NCBI RefSeq assembly: GCF_001942625.1
Contig: NZ_MLCL01000042.1
Span: 1 to 64,000, forward strand
Direction of reading: 5' to 3'
Source: Mycobacterium syngnathidarum
GTDB lineage: Bacteria; Actinomycetota; Actinomycetes; Mycobacteriales; Mycobacteriaceae
Length of the DNA stretch: 64,000 nucleotides
Made by a program: the position numbers and the translations under genes. The notes under the pieces were generated by a model, which did no database searches, was not told where the DNA came from, and saw nothing but the letters and a program-made list of their open reading frames with translations. Numbering within the stretch: position 1 is the stretch's first letter; each line of letters starts with the position of its first letter. Shown here piece by piece: positions 53,151 to 61,296 of the stretch.

Positions 53151-53184
53151 ATTGCAAGCTAGTGCAATTATTGCATACTGCAAT
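53151..53184. promoter_or_regulatory. Dense palindromic operator between DUF385 and ClC genes
   Basis: Four half-sites ATTGCA/TGCAAT: ATTGCA (53151-53156), TGCAAT (53163-53168), ATTGCA (53170-53175), TGCAAT (53179-53184). They form ATTGCA-N6-TGCAAT, TGCAA-TTA-TTGCA and ATTGCA-TAC-TGCAAT, all perfect. The last overlaps the ClC start codon. The arrangement suits a dimeric repressor (MarR or TetR family) closing both divergent promoters; the MarR gene at 55335 is a candidate. Confidence 0.65.
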
Positions 53185-54904
53185 GGTGCTGAAACCAACC
53201 TGTCCGCACCTGGCGCCGGCTCAGATCCCCCTTCTGTGTGCTCGATGGCTGCGCGAGGGCTCGGCCGCGCTCGTCCCGATGGCCGTGGTGGTGGGCGCAG
53301 TCACGGGGCTGGCGGCCGTGGCGTTTCGTTGGCTCGTCACGACCTTCACCCGCATGTTCACCGGCTACGACGATTATTCGGCACTGGGGCGCGTGGCGAG
53401 CACGCACTGGCCGTGGCTGGGATTTTGGTTCTTGCTGCTGGCCCCGGTGATTGCCGGCGCCGTCTACGGGCCGATTGTCCATCGATTCGCGCCGGAGGCG
53501 CGCGGCCACGGTGTCCCGGAAGTGATGTATGCGGTCAGTCGCCGTGGTGGCCGGATTGCGCCGCAGGTGACGTTGGTGAAGGCCCTGGCGTCGGCTCTGT
53601 GTATCGGCGGCGGTGGGTCGGTCGGCAGGGAAGGGCCGATCGTGCAGATCGGCTCGGCCGCCGGCTCGACGCTCGCCCAGTTGCTTCGTCTGAACACGTC
53701 CCGGGTGCGATTGCTGGTGGCTTGCGGTGCCGCGGGCGGGATTTCGGCAACTTTCAACACCCCGCTGGCCGGACCGTTCTTCGCGATGGAACTCATTCTT
53801 CGTGACTTTGCCGCCGAATCGTTCGGCGCGGTGGTGCTTTCCAGTGTCACAGCCAGTGTGGTGGGCCGCGCACTGCTCGGCGACGAACCGTTCCTCGCGC
53901 TGCCGGCGTTCGCGGTGCACAGCCCCGTCGAGTATTCGCTCTACATCGCCCTCGGAGTCGTCGTCGGGATCGTCGGCGTCCTCTTCTCCAAATTGCTGTA
54001 TCTCGTCGAGGACGTGTGCGACTGGGCTTGGCGCGGTCCAGAATGGGCGCGCCCCGCCGTCGGCGGGGTGTTCCTGGGCGGCATACTGATCGCAGTACCG
54101 CAGCTCTACGGGGTCGGATACCCGGTGTTGCAAGACGCGGTTGGGGGCCGGTACCTCCTCGGGATGCTGCTGTTGCTGATGGTCGGGAAGATGTTCGCGA
54201 CCAGTCTGACGATCGGAATCGGCGGTTCAGGTGGCGTTTTCGCGCCGACGTTGTTCATCGGCGCCATGGCAGGCACCGCGTTCGGGACCCTGGTTCACGA
54301 GGCCTTTCCCAGCACCACCGAGGCGGCAGGGGCATACGGATTGATAGGCATGGGCGCGGCACTCGGCGGCGCCACACGAGCACCGATCACCGCGGTCATC
54401 ATCCTCTTCGAGCTGACCGGACAGTATTCGATCATCCTCCCGCTGATGGTCGCGGTGGCCATCGCCGCCGGGACCGGCAGGCTCCTTTCCAAGGAGACGA
54501 TCTACACGGCCAAACTGTGGCGCCGGGGTGTTGACCTGGATGCACCGCCTGCGGTGCCGGCAACGGTGCACGACCTGATAGGGCCGGCCCCTGATCCGTT
54601 GCCGGAGAACACCTCCCTCAAGGCCGCTGTCGACCGCTTCGCCGCGGAGCCTGGTGACATGCTGCCGGTGGTCACAGCCGACGGCGCGTACCGCGGTTGC
54701 GTATCAGCACGGGACCTCACCGCGGCACTGGGCCACTCGAATCCGCCCGAATCCATTACCGACCTCGTGTGGCATCCGCCATCGATCAACATCGCGGATA
54801 CCACGGCACCGGTGACCACCTCCGGTGGGACCAACCTGATCGGCTGGATAACAGGTGAATCCGTGACAGGCCGTCGGCACTCCGAGACCAGGGGGCGCGC
54901 ATGA
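53183..54904 (+). CDS. ClC-family chloride channel/transporter with CBS domain
   Basis: A 573-residue ClC protein. Selectivity motifs are GHGVPEV (108-114), GSVGREGPIVQIG with the gating Glu E150, and GGSGGVFAPTLFIGA (about 340-354). About 10-12 helices end near residue 445, then a cytoplasmic CBS region follows (LPENTSLKAAVDRFAAEPGD, LPVVTADGAYRGCVSARDLT). The gating Glu is kept; transport versus channel mode cannot be told. The ATG at 53183 lies inside the operator; GTG at 53186 and an in-frame GTG at 53162 are alternatives. The stop overlaps the next lipoprotein start. Confidence 0.9.
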   Translation: MVLKPTCPHLAPAQIPLLCARWLREGSAALVPMAVVVGAVTGLAAVAFRWLVTTFTRMFTGYDDYSALGRVASTHWPWLGFWFLLLAPVIAGAVYGPIVHRFAPEARGHGVPEVMYAVSRRGGRIAPQVTLVKALASALCIGGGGSVGREGPIVQIGSAAGSTLAQLLRLNTSRVRLLVACGAAGGISATFNTPLAGPFFAMELILRDFAAESFGAVVLSSVTASVVGRALLGDEPFLALPAFAVHSPVEYSLYIALGVVVGIVGVLFSKLLYLVEDVCDWAWRGPEWARPAVGGVFLGGILIAVPQLYGVGYPVLQDAVGGRYLLGMLLLLMVGKMFATSLTIGIGGSGGVFAPTLFIGAMAGTAFGTLVHEAFPSTTEAAGAYGLIGMGAALGGATRAPITAVIILFELTGQYSIILPLMVAVAIAAGTGRLLSKETIYTAKLWRRGVDLDAPPAVPATVHDLIGPAPDPLPENTSLKAAVDRFAAEPGDMLPVVTADGAYRGCVSARDLTAALGHSNPPESITDLVWHPPSINIADTTAPVTTSGGTNLIGWITGESVTGRRHSETRGRA

Positions 54905-55332
54905 ACCGTATCTGGTTCAGATCAATCAGTATTCTCACAGCGGCAGTTGGGGTTTCGGTCGTCGCAGGGTGTGGTGGCGTTACCGTCCCCGCTGCGAACA
55001 GCGCGCGGCCGCACCCAGCGTCGGGCTTCGGACAATCGATGAACACCCTCACCGCGCAGCAGTTGGTCAACGCGATTACAGATGCCGGCCTACCGGTGCC
55101 CGGCTCACACGACGTCAGTGGTCTGCGATGCCCGCAAGTAGGGTGCCTCGACGACATCGAATCAGACACCATCTCTGTGATGACGTTTCCCAGCACCGGT
55201 CGGGCCGAGCTCTACGCTGGTTCGATCCCGGATATGTTTCAGATCGCGAATGTCGTCGTCAGGTTCGATGCGTCCGTCCCGCCAGGCAACCGGCGAAGCT
55301 ATGAGACCGTCCTGGCGCGCACGCTCGAATGA
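54901..55332 (+). CDS. Small lipoprotein co-transcribed with the ClC gene
   Basis: A 143-residue lipoprotein with lipobox VAGC (Cys24). The mature part has SMNTLTAQQLVNAITDAGLP and LRCPQVGCLDDIESDTISV (a CxxxxC pair) and ends in an aspartate-rich domain (IPDMFQIANVVVRFDASVPP). No family recognised. Its ATG overlaps the ClC stop (ATGA), a coupling that suggests a functional link with anion transport. It is followed after two bases by the convergent MarR gene. Confidence 0.78.
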   Translation: MNRIWFRSISILTAAVGVSVVAGCGGVTVPAANSARPHPASGFGQSMNTLTAQQLVNAITDAGLPVPGSHDVSGLRCPQVGCLDDIESDTISVMTFPSTGRAELYAGSIPDMFQIANVVVRFDASVPPGNRRSYETVLARTLE

Positions 55333-55334
55333 CC

Positions 55335-55811
55335 TCAGAGGTCGCTGTGGGCCGGAGGTTCACCGCCGGCTGCGGTAAACGCCGTGAGCGCGGTGACCAG
55401 CCCGCGGCGTTCGCGCGCCGGCATGGTTTCGACCACACGGGCAATTTCTGCGCGGCGGCGGGCCGTCACGGTGTCCACCACTTCCCGCCCACGCCGGCTC
55501 AACTCGGCAACCAGTTCGCGGCGCGAGCTCGGATTTGGCCTGCGGTCGATCAACCCCGCTGTGACCAGCCGCTCGACCATGCGGCCGACGGTCGAAGGTT
55601 GAACGTCGAGTAGGCCGGCCAGGGTCGCGAGGTTCGACGGACCGCGGCTGGAGAGGATCACCAATGCGCGAAACTGGGGGACGGTGATCGACTCGCCCAG
55701 TTCGGCGATCGAGCGTGCCGATATGGCGACCAACAGCCGCGACGCGGTGACCAAGGCGTCGGTGATCGCATCCACCGAATCGTCGACCGGTGTGTCATCC
55801 CGGACGTCCAC
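55335..55811 (-). CDS. MarR-family transcriptional regulator
   Basis: A 158-residue winged-helix regulator: helix SITVPQFRALVILSSRGPSN, recognition region NLATLAGLLDVQPSTVGRMVERL, wing RRPNPSSRRELVAELSRRG. MarR proteins bind palindromes as dimers and release on a phenolic, oxidant or metal signal. A GGGAGGAGC ribosome binding site precedes the GTG at 55811. Candidate targets are its own promoter and the palindromic operator at 53151-53184. Confidence 0.88.
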   Translation of the reverse strand: MDVRDDTPVDDSVDAITDALVTASRLLVAISARSIAELGESITVPQFRALVILSSRGPSNLATLAGLLDVQPSTVGRMVERLVTAGLIDRRPNPSSRRELVAELSRRGREVVDTVTARRRAEIARVVETMPARERRGLVTALTAFTAAGGEPPAHSDL

Positions 55812-55918
55812 AAGCGCTCCTCCCGATATCTACCCCGGTATACCAGTGTGGAACTCCGGCGCCCGAACCGATCGCCGAGTCGTAGCTCTGGCACGACCTC
55901 CTGGCACAATCTGAGAGC

Positions 55919-56389
55919 ATGCGGATGTCGGCGAAGGCGGAGTATGCCGTCCGAGCCATGGTTCAGCTCGCGACGGTCGCCGAGGGCGAGCTCGTCAAGA
56001 CCGATGACCTGGCCAAGGCGCAGGGAATCCCGGCGCAGTTCCTCGTCGACATTCTCACCGCCCTGCGCACCGACAGGCTCGTCCGCAGCCATCGCGGTCG
56101 CGAAGGAGGCTACGAGCTGGCCCGTCCGGCCGGTGACATCAGCATCGCCGACGTGTTGCGCTGTATCGACGGACCCCTGGCGAGCGTGCGGGACATCGGG
56201 CTGGGGGATCTGCCCTATTCCGGGCCGACGGCGGCGCTGACAGATGTCTGGCGGGCCCTGCGGGCCAGCATGCGCTCGGTGCTCGAGGAGACCAGCCTGG
56301 CCGATGTGGCGGCCGGTTCGCTACCCGGGCACGTCGACAAGCTGGCCAACGCCTACCGCGATCAGGAGCATGAGCGCGGGCACCGCTGA
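55919..56389 (+). CDS. Rrf2-family transcriptional regulator (Rv1287-like)
   Basis: A 156-residue Rrf2 regulator: [43 protein letters not shown], wing [20 protein letters not shown], and [16 protein letters not shown]. It has a single Cys, so it lacks the three-Cys Fe-S site of IscR, NsrR or RsrR and resembles CymR-type members, which sense sulfur status through partners. In M. tuberculosis the Rrf2 gene Rv1287 lies next to cysN. CACAAT (55905-55910) eight bases before the ATG suggests a leaderless start; CTGGCAC is repeated at 55888 and 55901. Confidence 0.88.
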   Translation: MRMSAKAEYAVRAMVQLATVAEGELVKTDDLAKAQGIPAQFLVDILTALRTDRLVRSHRGREGGYELARPAGDISIADVLRCIDGPLASVRDIGLGDLPYSGPTAALTDVWRALRASMRSVLEETSLADVAAGSLPGHVDKLANAYRDQEHERGHR

Positions 56390-56395
56390 ACGGGG

Positions 56396-56779
56396 TCAGC
56401 CGCCGTACGGACGGGTGATGATTTCCAGGTAATGCCCCGACGGGTCCCGAAAGTAGACCCCGCGTCCGCCGTCGTTGTGGTTGATCTCGCCGGGGTGTTG
56501 GCCGTGTGGGTCGGCCCAGTGTTGCAGCCCGCGGTCGCGGATCTTGCCGTAGATCGAGTCGAACTCGTCCTCGGACACGAGGAACGCGTAGTGCTGTGGC
56601 CGGACTTCCTCGTCGGCACCGGCCTGGGCGTAGTCGAGACTGACCCCGTGATTGAGCGTCACGGCGAGAAACGGACCGAACTCCTGCGGGCCTGGCAGGC
56701 CGAACAACTCGGTGAAGAACTCGGCTGAGACCTGCCGATCCCTGGAGGCCACGATGGTGTGATTGAAGGTGATCGCCAT
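56396..56779 (-). CDS. VOC-family (glyoxalase/dioxygenase fold) protein
   Basis: A 127-residue vicinal-oxygen-chelate protein: MAITFNHTIVASRDRQVSAE, FFTELFGLPGPQEFGPF, and C-terminal GRGVYFRDPSGHYLEIITRP. Likely metal ligands are His7 and Glu near the end (HYLEI). The family includes glyoxalases, fosfomycin enzymes and dioxygenases; substrate unknown. The ATG at 56779 is preferred over upstream starts overlapping the divergent GNAT gene. Confidence 0.85.
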   Translation of the reverse strand: MAITFNHTIVASRDRQVSAEFFTELFGLPGPQEFGPFLAVTLNHGVSLDYAQAGADEEVRPQHYAFLVSEDEFDSIYGKIRDRGLQHWADPHGQHPGEINHNDGGRGVYFRDPSGHYLEIITRPYGG

Positions 56780-56781
56780 AT

Positions 56782-56804
56782 CCGTCCAGTAAACCGCTGG
56801 ACGG
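56782..56804. promoter_or_regulatory. Inverted repeat between VOC and GNAT genes
   Basis: CCGTCCAG (56782-56789) and CTGGACGG (56797-56804) are perfect 8-base arms with a 7-base spacer. It begins two bases before the VOC ATG and lies 30 bases before the GNAT ATG, so it is suited to control both divergent genes. Confidence 0.5.
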
Positions 56805-56834
56805 GTGCCACCGGCAACGGTGCAGGATGGGACC

Positions 56835-57359
56835 ATGCCCAACACCCCGATTCTGGCCGGGTCACAGGTGCGGCTGCGGCCACCGGCCGTCGAAGACGCC
56901 CATGCGTTGTACACCCGGATCGCCTCCGATCCTGAGGTGACGCGCTATCTGTCCTGGCGCCCGCACTCGGGGGTGGCCGAAACTCGCCGCGTGATCACCA
57001 CGTTGTTCAACGTCGGTGATGAACAGACCTGGCTGGTCGAGGTCGAAGGCGAAGTGGCGGGGCTGTGTGCGCGACGGCGCCCGCAGCCGTACGCGGTCGA
57101 GGTGGGTTACTGCTTGGCCCGGCCCTGGTGGGGGAGAGGCCTGATGTCGGAAGCGGTTTCGCTGATTCTGACTGACGTGGAGCCCGATCCCGCGGTGTAC
57201 CGGGTAACGGCGTACTGCCACGTCGACAATGCCGGCTCGGCCGGGGTCATGCGGCGGTGCGGTCTGGCGCTGGAGGGAAGGCTGGCGCGCTACGCGGTGT
57301 TTCCCAACATCAGTGACGAACCGCAGGACGTGCTGCTGTTCGGGAAGGCGGTGCGGTGA
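56835..57359 (+). CDS. GNAT-family N-acetyltransferase (RimJ/RimL type)
   Basis: A 174-residue acetyltransferase: VRLRPPAVEDAHALYTRIAS at the N-terminus, the acetyl-CoA region YCLARPWWGRGLMSEAVSLI, and DNAGSAGVMRRCGLALEGRL. The pattern is that of RimJ/RimL-like GNATs, which acetylate N-terminal amines of proteins or small molecules; the target is unknown. It ends in a GTGATGG junction with the nitronate monooxygenase gene, so the two are co-translated. Confidence 0.87.
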   Translation: MPNTPILAGSQVRLRPPAVEDAHALYTRIASDPEVTRYLSWRPHSGVAETRRVITTLFNVGDEQTWLVEVEGEVAGLCARRRPQPYAVEVGYCLARPWWGRGLMSEAVSLILTDVEPDPAVYRVTAYCHVDNAGSAGVMRRCGLALEGRLARYAVFPNISDEPQDVLLFGKAVR

Positions 57360-58384
57360 TGGACATATTCGATGTTCGGGGCCTGCGCCGTCCGGTGCTC
57401 GTGGCGCCGATGGCCGGTGGGCCCTCCACTCCGGAGCTGGCTGCGGCGGGCAGTAACGCCGGCGGGCTGGGATTCCTCGCCGCCGGCTATCTGACCGCCG
57501 ACGCACTGGCCGAACGGATCGATGCGGCGCGTGGTTTGACCACAGAACCCCTCGGGGTGAATCTCTTTGTGCCGCAGCCAAGTGCGGGAACCTCCGAGCA
57601 GATCCAAGCGTACGCCGCCGAATTGGCCGGTGAGGCGCAGCGCTACGGGGTCGAACTCGGCACGCCCCGATTCGACGTCGATGCGTGGGCGGAGAAACTC
57701 GACGTGGTCAACGACCTGCGACCCGAGGTGGTGTCGTTCACCTTCGGATTGCCCAGCGCATCGGAACTCGCCCGGTTACGCGGTGCCGGTATCACCACCG
57801 TCGGGACGGTGACGACGCCGGTCGAGGCGCAGGCGGCCGTGGCCCGTGGGGTGGACGCGCTCGTGGTCCAGGGGCCCGGGGCCGGTGGCCACCGCGGCAC
57901 GTTCGATCCGGCCGCGACACCCGCATCTGAACCGCTGGACCAACTCTTGGTGGAAGTGGTGGCTGCCGTTGACGTCCCGGTCATCGCGGCGGGTGGGCTG
58001 GTCAGCGCCGAGGATGTGGCGGGCGTGCGGGCTGCCGGTGCGGTGGCCGCCCAACTCGGTACCGCCTTCCTGCTGGCCGACGAAGCCGGCAGCAGCCCGG
58101 TGCATCGTGCTGCTCTGCAGAATCCGGAGTTCACCGAAACCGTTGTCACCCGGTCATTTTCCGGTCGCTACGCCCGCGGGTTACGCAACCGATTCATCAC
58201 CGAGCATGATGCCCAGGCCCCGCTGGGTTATCCCGAGATCCATTACTTGACCAGCCCGGTGCGCAAGGCCTCGGTGGCCGCCGGTGATCCGCAAGCCACC
58301 AACGTGTGGGCCGGAACCGGGTGGCGCCAGGCCCGGACCGGTTCGGTGGCCGAGATCTTCGACCGGGTGACACCGGGCCGCTAG
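57359..58384 (+). CDS. Nitronate monooxygenase-like FMN enzyme
   Basis: A 341-residue TIM-barrel flavoprotein: VLVAPMAGGPSTPELAAA at the N-terminus, GLGFLAAGYLTADAL, catalytic-His segment VVQGPGAGGHRGTF, and FMN phosphate regions IAAGGLVSAEDV and QLGTAFLLADEAG. It should oxidise nitronates such as propionate 3-nitronate with O2. GTG at 57356 just upstream is an alternative start. The gene converges on the DUF4097 gene with a 4-base overlap. Confidence 0.88.
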   Translation: MDIFDVRGLRRPVLVAPMAGGPSTPELAAAGSNAGGLGFLAAGYLTADALAERIDAARGLTTEPLGVNLFVPQPSAGTSEQIQAYAAELAGEAQRYGVELGTPRFDVDAWAEKLDVVNDLRPEVVSFTFGLPSASELARLRGAGITTVGTVTTPVEAQAAVARGVDALVVQGPGAGGHRGTFDPAATPASEPLDQLLVEVVAAVDVPVIAAGGLVSAEDVAGVRAAGAVAAQLGTAFLLADEAGSSPVHRAALQNPEFTETVVTRSFSGRYARGLRNRFITEHDAQAPLGYPEIHYLTSPVRKASVAAGDPQATNVWAGTGWRQARTGSVAEIFDRVTPGR

Positions 58385-59280
58385 CCCCGTCCGCGGCCCC
58401 CCGTACGTTCGACGACGCGGTCCACGACGACATCGCCGTCGTCGGAGCGGGCCGTGACCTCGGCGGCCGCGCTGTCGGCGACGGTGGTCTCCGGTACCCG
58501 CACGGTCGTCGAGGATCCGGACTGGGCATGCACCAGATACGGTCCGCGCCCGGGCAATCCGATCACCACATCGCCGTTGCGGCTCGCCGCATCGACGCGC
58601 CGCGGGGCGGTGTCGCGGAAATCGACGGTGATGTCGCCGTCTGACGTGGTGGCGCTGAACTCTTCGGTGACCGCGATCGGATCGCGCGAGACGACCTCGC
58701 CGTCGACCGCGTGGGCCTCGATGCGGCGGGCAGCACCACGCAGGATGATCGCCCCACTGGTGACGCGGGAGATCAACTGGTCTACGTCTGCCTGTGCGAT
58801 CACGGTGCCGAGCTCCTGCTCGGTGCGCACCGTCAGCCGCCGGGCCTGCTCCGGCGGTACGGCGATCGTGATCTCACCGCCGCGGGCCCACTCGAGCATG
58901 CGGGAAGGTTTGCCCGCGATGACGATCCGGGTCTCGTCGCCGTCGGTGCTGAGCTCAAGACGGTGCGCACCGCTGCGGGAGGTGTTCACCAGACGCAGAT
59001 CCGCGGCGGCTTCGCGGGTTTCGCGGTCCGCGGTGATGCGGATCGCGACCGGGATGTGCGCCGTGTCGATCACCAGCGACCGCATGGTGGCGGGCAGTCC
59101 CTGATGATCGGTGACGACGCGGACGGTGCTGACGGCCCAGGCCGTCACGCCGAGTGCGGCCACGGTGCCGGCCACCAGCAGGGTGGCCGCGGCGATCAGG
59201 ACGAGGCGGAATGTGGTGCGCCCGCCGGGGGTCAACCGAGGAGGCGGATTGACCGGTGGCGGAGGGGCGATGGTGGTCAC
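58381..59280 (-). CDS. DUF4097-type membrane-anchored beta-repeat protein
   Basis: A 299-residue protein: Pro-rich cytoplasmic N-terminus (MTTIAPPPPVNPPPR), one membrane segment (about 24-52), then an exported repetitive beta-helix typical of DUF4097 (SGAIILRGAARRIEAHAVDG, ATTSDGDITVDFRD, AASRNGDVVIGLPG, ARSDDGDVVVDRV). Repeated [ST].[DN]GD units are visible. It lies downstream of a NarL-type two-component system on the same strand with a 31-base gap, so it is likely its partner or target, as DUF4097 proteins are in LiaFSR-like envelope stress systems. Confidence 0.83.
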   Translation of the reverse strand: MTTIAPPPPVNPPPRLTPGGRTTFRLVLIAAATLLVAGTVAALGVTAWAVSTVRVVTDHQGLPATMRSLVIDTAHIPVAIRITADRETREAAADLRLVNTSRSGAHRLELSTDGDETRIVIAGKPSRMLEWARGGEITIAVPPEQARRLTVRTEQELGTVIAQADVDQLISRVTSGAIILRGAARRIEAHAVDGEVVSRDPIAVTEEFSATTSDGDITVDFRDTAPRRVDAASRNGDVVIGLPGRGPYLVHAQSGSSTTVRVPETTVADSAAAEVTARSDDGDVVVDRVVERTGGRGRG

Positions 59281-59311
59281 GATGACGTTCCTTCCCGGGG
59301 CGACGTTCGGT

Positions 59312-59956
59312 CTAGGTCTCGAGGTAACGCAGCACCGCCAGCACGCGGCGGTTCTCGCTCTCGTCGGGAGCGAGGTCGAATTTCGTGAAGATCGATGCGA
59401 TGTGCTTCTCTGCCGATCCGACCGAGATGTGCAGGGCTGCAGCGATCGCCGAGTTGGTCTTGCCCTCCGCCATCAACTGCAGGACGTCGCGCTCGCGAGG
59501 GGTCAGCTGGTCGAGGGCACTGTGGCGGGCCGAACGCACCAAGATCTGTGACACCACCTCGGGGTCGAGCACGGTGCCCCCGCCGCCCACGACGGCCACG
59601 GCATCGAGAAACGCGGGGACATCAGCCACCCGGTCCTTCAGCAGGTAGCCGAATCCTCTTGTGTCCGAGGCGATCAGATCGGCTGCGTAGCGCTCCTCGA
59701 CGTAGTGGGACAGCACCAGGACCGGGGACTCCGGGTTCTGGCTGCGCAGCAGGGCCGCCGCGCGGATGCCCTCGTCGGTGAACGTCGGTGGCATCCGGAC
59801 GTCCAGGATGGCCAGGTCGGGACGATGTTCGTTGACCAGGCGCAGCAGGTTGGTGGCGTCGGGCACGCCGGCGACGACCTCGTGCCCGGCGTCGGCCAGG
59901 ATCCGTTCGATGCCCGCCCGCAGTAGTGCCGAGTCTTCGGCGATCACGATGCGCAT
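59312..59956 (-). CDS. NarL/LuxR-family response regulator
   Basis: A 214-residue regulator: receiver MRIVIAEDSALLRAGIERIL, phospho-acceptor in DLAILDVRMPP, conserved Lys in GYLLKDRVAD; LuxR HTH LTPRERDVLQLMAEGKTNSA, AIAAALHISVGSAEKHIASI. It overlaps the kinase gene by 13 bases. Probable control of its own operon through the perfect palindrome at 61278-61293, and of the DUF4097 gene. Confidence 0.92.
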   Translation of the reverse strand: MRIVIAEDSALLRAGIERILADAGHEVVAGVPDATNLLRLVNEHRPDLAILDVRMPPTFTDEGIRAAALLRSQNPESPVLVLSHYVEERYAADLIASDTRGFGYLLKDRVADVPAFLDAVAVVGGGGTVLDPEVVSQILVRSARHSALDQLTPRERDVLQLMAEGKTNSAIAAALHISVGSAEKHIASIFTKFDLAPDESENRRVLAVLRYLET

Positions 59957-61218
59957 GGCAGCACCGCCGTGACGATCGTGGGGCCGGTGGCGGGGCTGGA
60001 CACCCCGAACGTCCCGCCTGCGGCGCGTACCCGCTCGTCCAGTCCACGCAGCCCTGTCGCGTGCTCGCCGCCATCGATGACCGCACCGCCCCGGCCGTCG
60101 TCGAACACCGAGACGTACAGCACGTTGGCGGCCTCATCCAACCGGACGGTGACAACCGCCTGCGACGCATCGGCGTGCTTGGCGACATTGGTCAATGCCT
60201 CGGCGACCACGAAATAGGCGACCGACTCCACCTCATCGGACAACCGGCGCGGGAGTTCGATGTGCAGTGTGGTCGGTACCCCGGAGGTCTCGGTACGTTG
60301 CACCACCGACGACAAGGCCGCGTCCAGGCCCCGATCCGACAGGATCGTCGGGGCGATACCGCGCACCACGTTGCGCAGTTCCACCAGTGCGTTCTTGGCG
60401 TCGTCGTGCGCCTCGGTGATCAGCGCCTTGGCGGCGGGCAGATCCGAATCCAGTTTGGTCTGGGCCAGTCCGATCGTCATCGCCAGTGACACCAGCCGGG
60501 GCTGCACGCTGTCGTGCAGATCGCGTTCGATGCGGTGACGCTCGGTGTGTGCCGAGGACACCGCACCCTGCCGGGCATCGGCCAGGGCGTTGACCTGATA
60601 CTCCAGGGCGGCCGTCGGCGAGGGCGGCAAGAGCCATCGATCGATCGCGGCATCCATGGCCGGGGCGAAGATCAGGATGGCGACCGCAGCGGTCACCGCG
60701 ACGATCGCCAGTAGCCAGGCGATCGGCGGCGACACGAAGACCAGGCCGGCGTCCTCGTCGCTCTGACGGATGGCAGCGGCCGCAGCCGGACCCACGAACG
60801 CGAACGTGAGCAACAAGAATGCCAGGCCGGTGGCCAGCATGTCGTAGGCCATCCGCAGGTAGTGATGGCAGAAACCTTTCCAGAACCGGGTACTGCTGAT
60901 GTCCAGCCACAGCTGATGCGCCCACCCCTGGAAGCCGGTGTGCGGTGACAGCCGGCGCGGCGGGATCCCGATACCCAGGCCGAACACCGCTTCACTACGC
61001 GTCCGCTCGACCCACTCGACGCCACGGATCAGGTAGACGAACACCACCGCGGCGAGCACGAATCCGATCACCGACGGAATCGAGGAGACTCCGATAACCA
61101 AGAGAGACAACGGTATCCAGAACCACACCAATGCCAGTGCGGCGCCGGTGATCATCGACGCGGTCGGCACGAAGCCGATGGTGGGGGCGCGGTGGGCGGT
61201 TTCGCTGATTGCGACCAT
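59944..61218 (-). CDS. NarL-type sensor histidine kinase with N-terminal membrane sensor
   Basis: A 424-residue kinase. The N-terminal half carries about five hydrophobic segments (about 14-60, 110-140, 150-178) of the actinobacterial membrane sensor domain found in such kinases. HisKA_3 has HRIERDLHDSVQPRLVSLAM with the phospho-accepting His; the ATPase domain has VVAEALTNVAKHADASQAV, VFDDGRGGAVIDG and GLRGLDERVRAAGG. It forms a two-component system with the downstream regulator. The ligand is probably an envelope signal, judged from the DUF4097 partner. Confidence 0.9.
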   Translation of the reverse strand: MVAISETAHRAPTIGFVPTASMITGAALALVWFWIPLSLLVIGVSSIPSVIGFVLAAVVFVYLIRGVEWVERTRSEAVFGLGIGIPPRRLSPHTGFQGWAHQLWLDISSTRFWKGFCHHYLRMAYDMLATGLAFLLLTFAFVGPAAAAAIRQSDEDAGLVFVSPPIAWLLAIVAVTAAVAILIFAPAMDAAIDRWLLPPSPTAALEYQVNALADARQGAVSSAHTERHRIERDLHDSVQPRLVSLAMTIGLAQTKLDSDLPAAKALITEAHDDAKNALVELRNVVRGIAPTILSDRGLDAALSSVVQRTETSGVPTTLHIELPRRLSDEVESVAYFVVAEALTNVAKHADASQAVVTVRLDEAANVLYVSVFDDGRGGAVIDGGEHATGLRGLDERVRAAGGTFGVSSPATGPTIVTAVLPCAS

Positions 61219-61277
61219 GGCTTCAAACCTACGAAGTCCGGCGGTCTGGCGACACAGCGTTTTCCTCCGAATGCCGG

Positions 61278-61293
61278 TGGGGGATATCCCCCA
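61278..61293. promoter_or_regulatory. Perfect 16-base palindrome upstream of the two-component operon
   Basis: TGGGGGATATCCCCCA is fully self-complementary. It starts 60 bases before the kinase ATG and 3 bases after the VOC stop. NarL/LuxR regulators bind inverted repeats, so autoregulation by the encoded regulator is plausible; it could also act as a terminator for the VOC gene, though with almost no loop. Confidence 0.5.
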
Positions 61294-61296
61294 GGC

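Noticed and set aside
55827..55845. Operator TACC-CC-GGTA between the MarR and Rrf2 genes
   Set aside because: Only four-base arms match; too weak to list as a feature.
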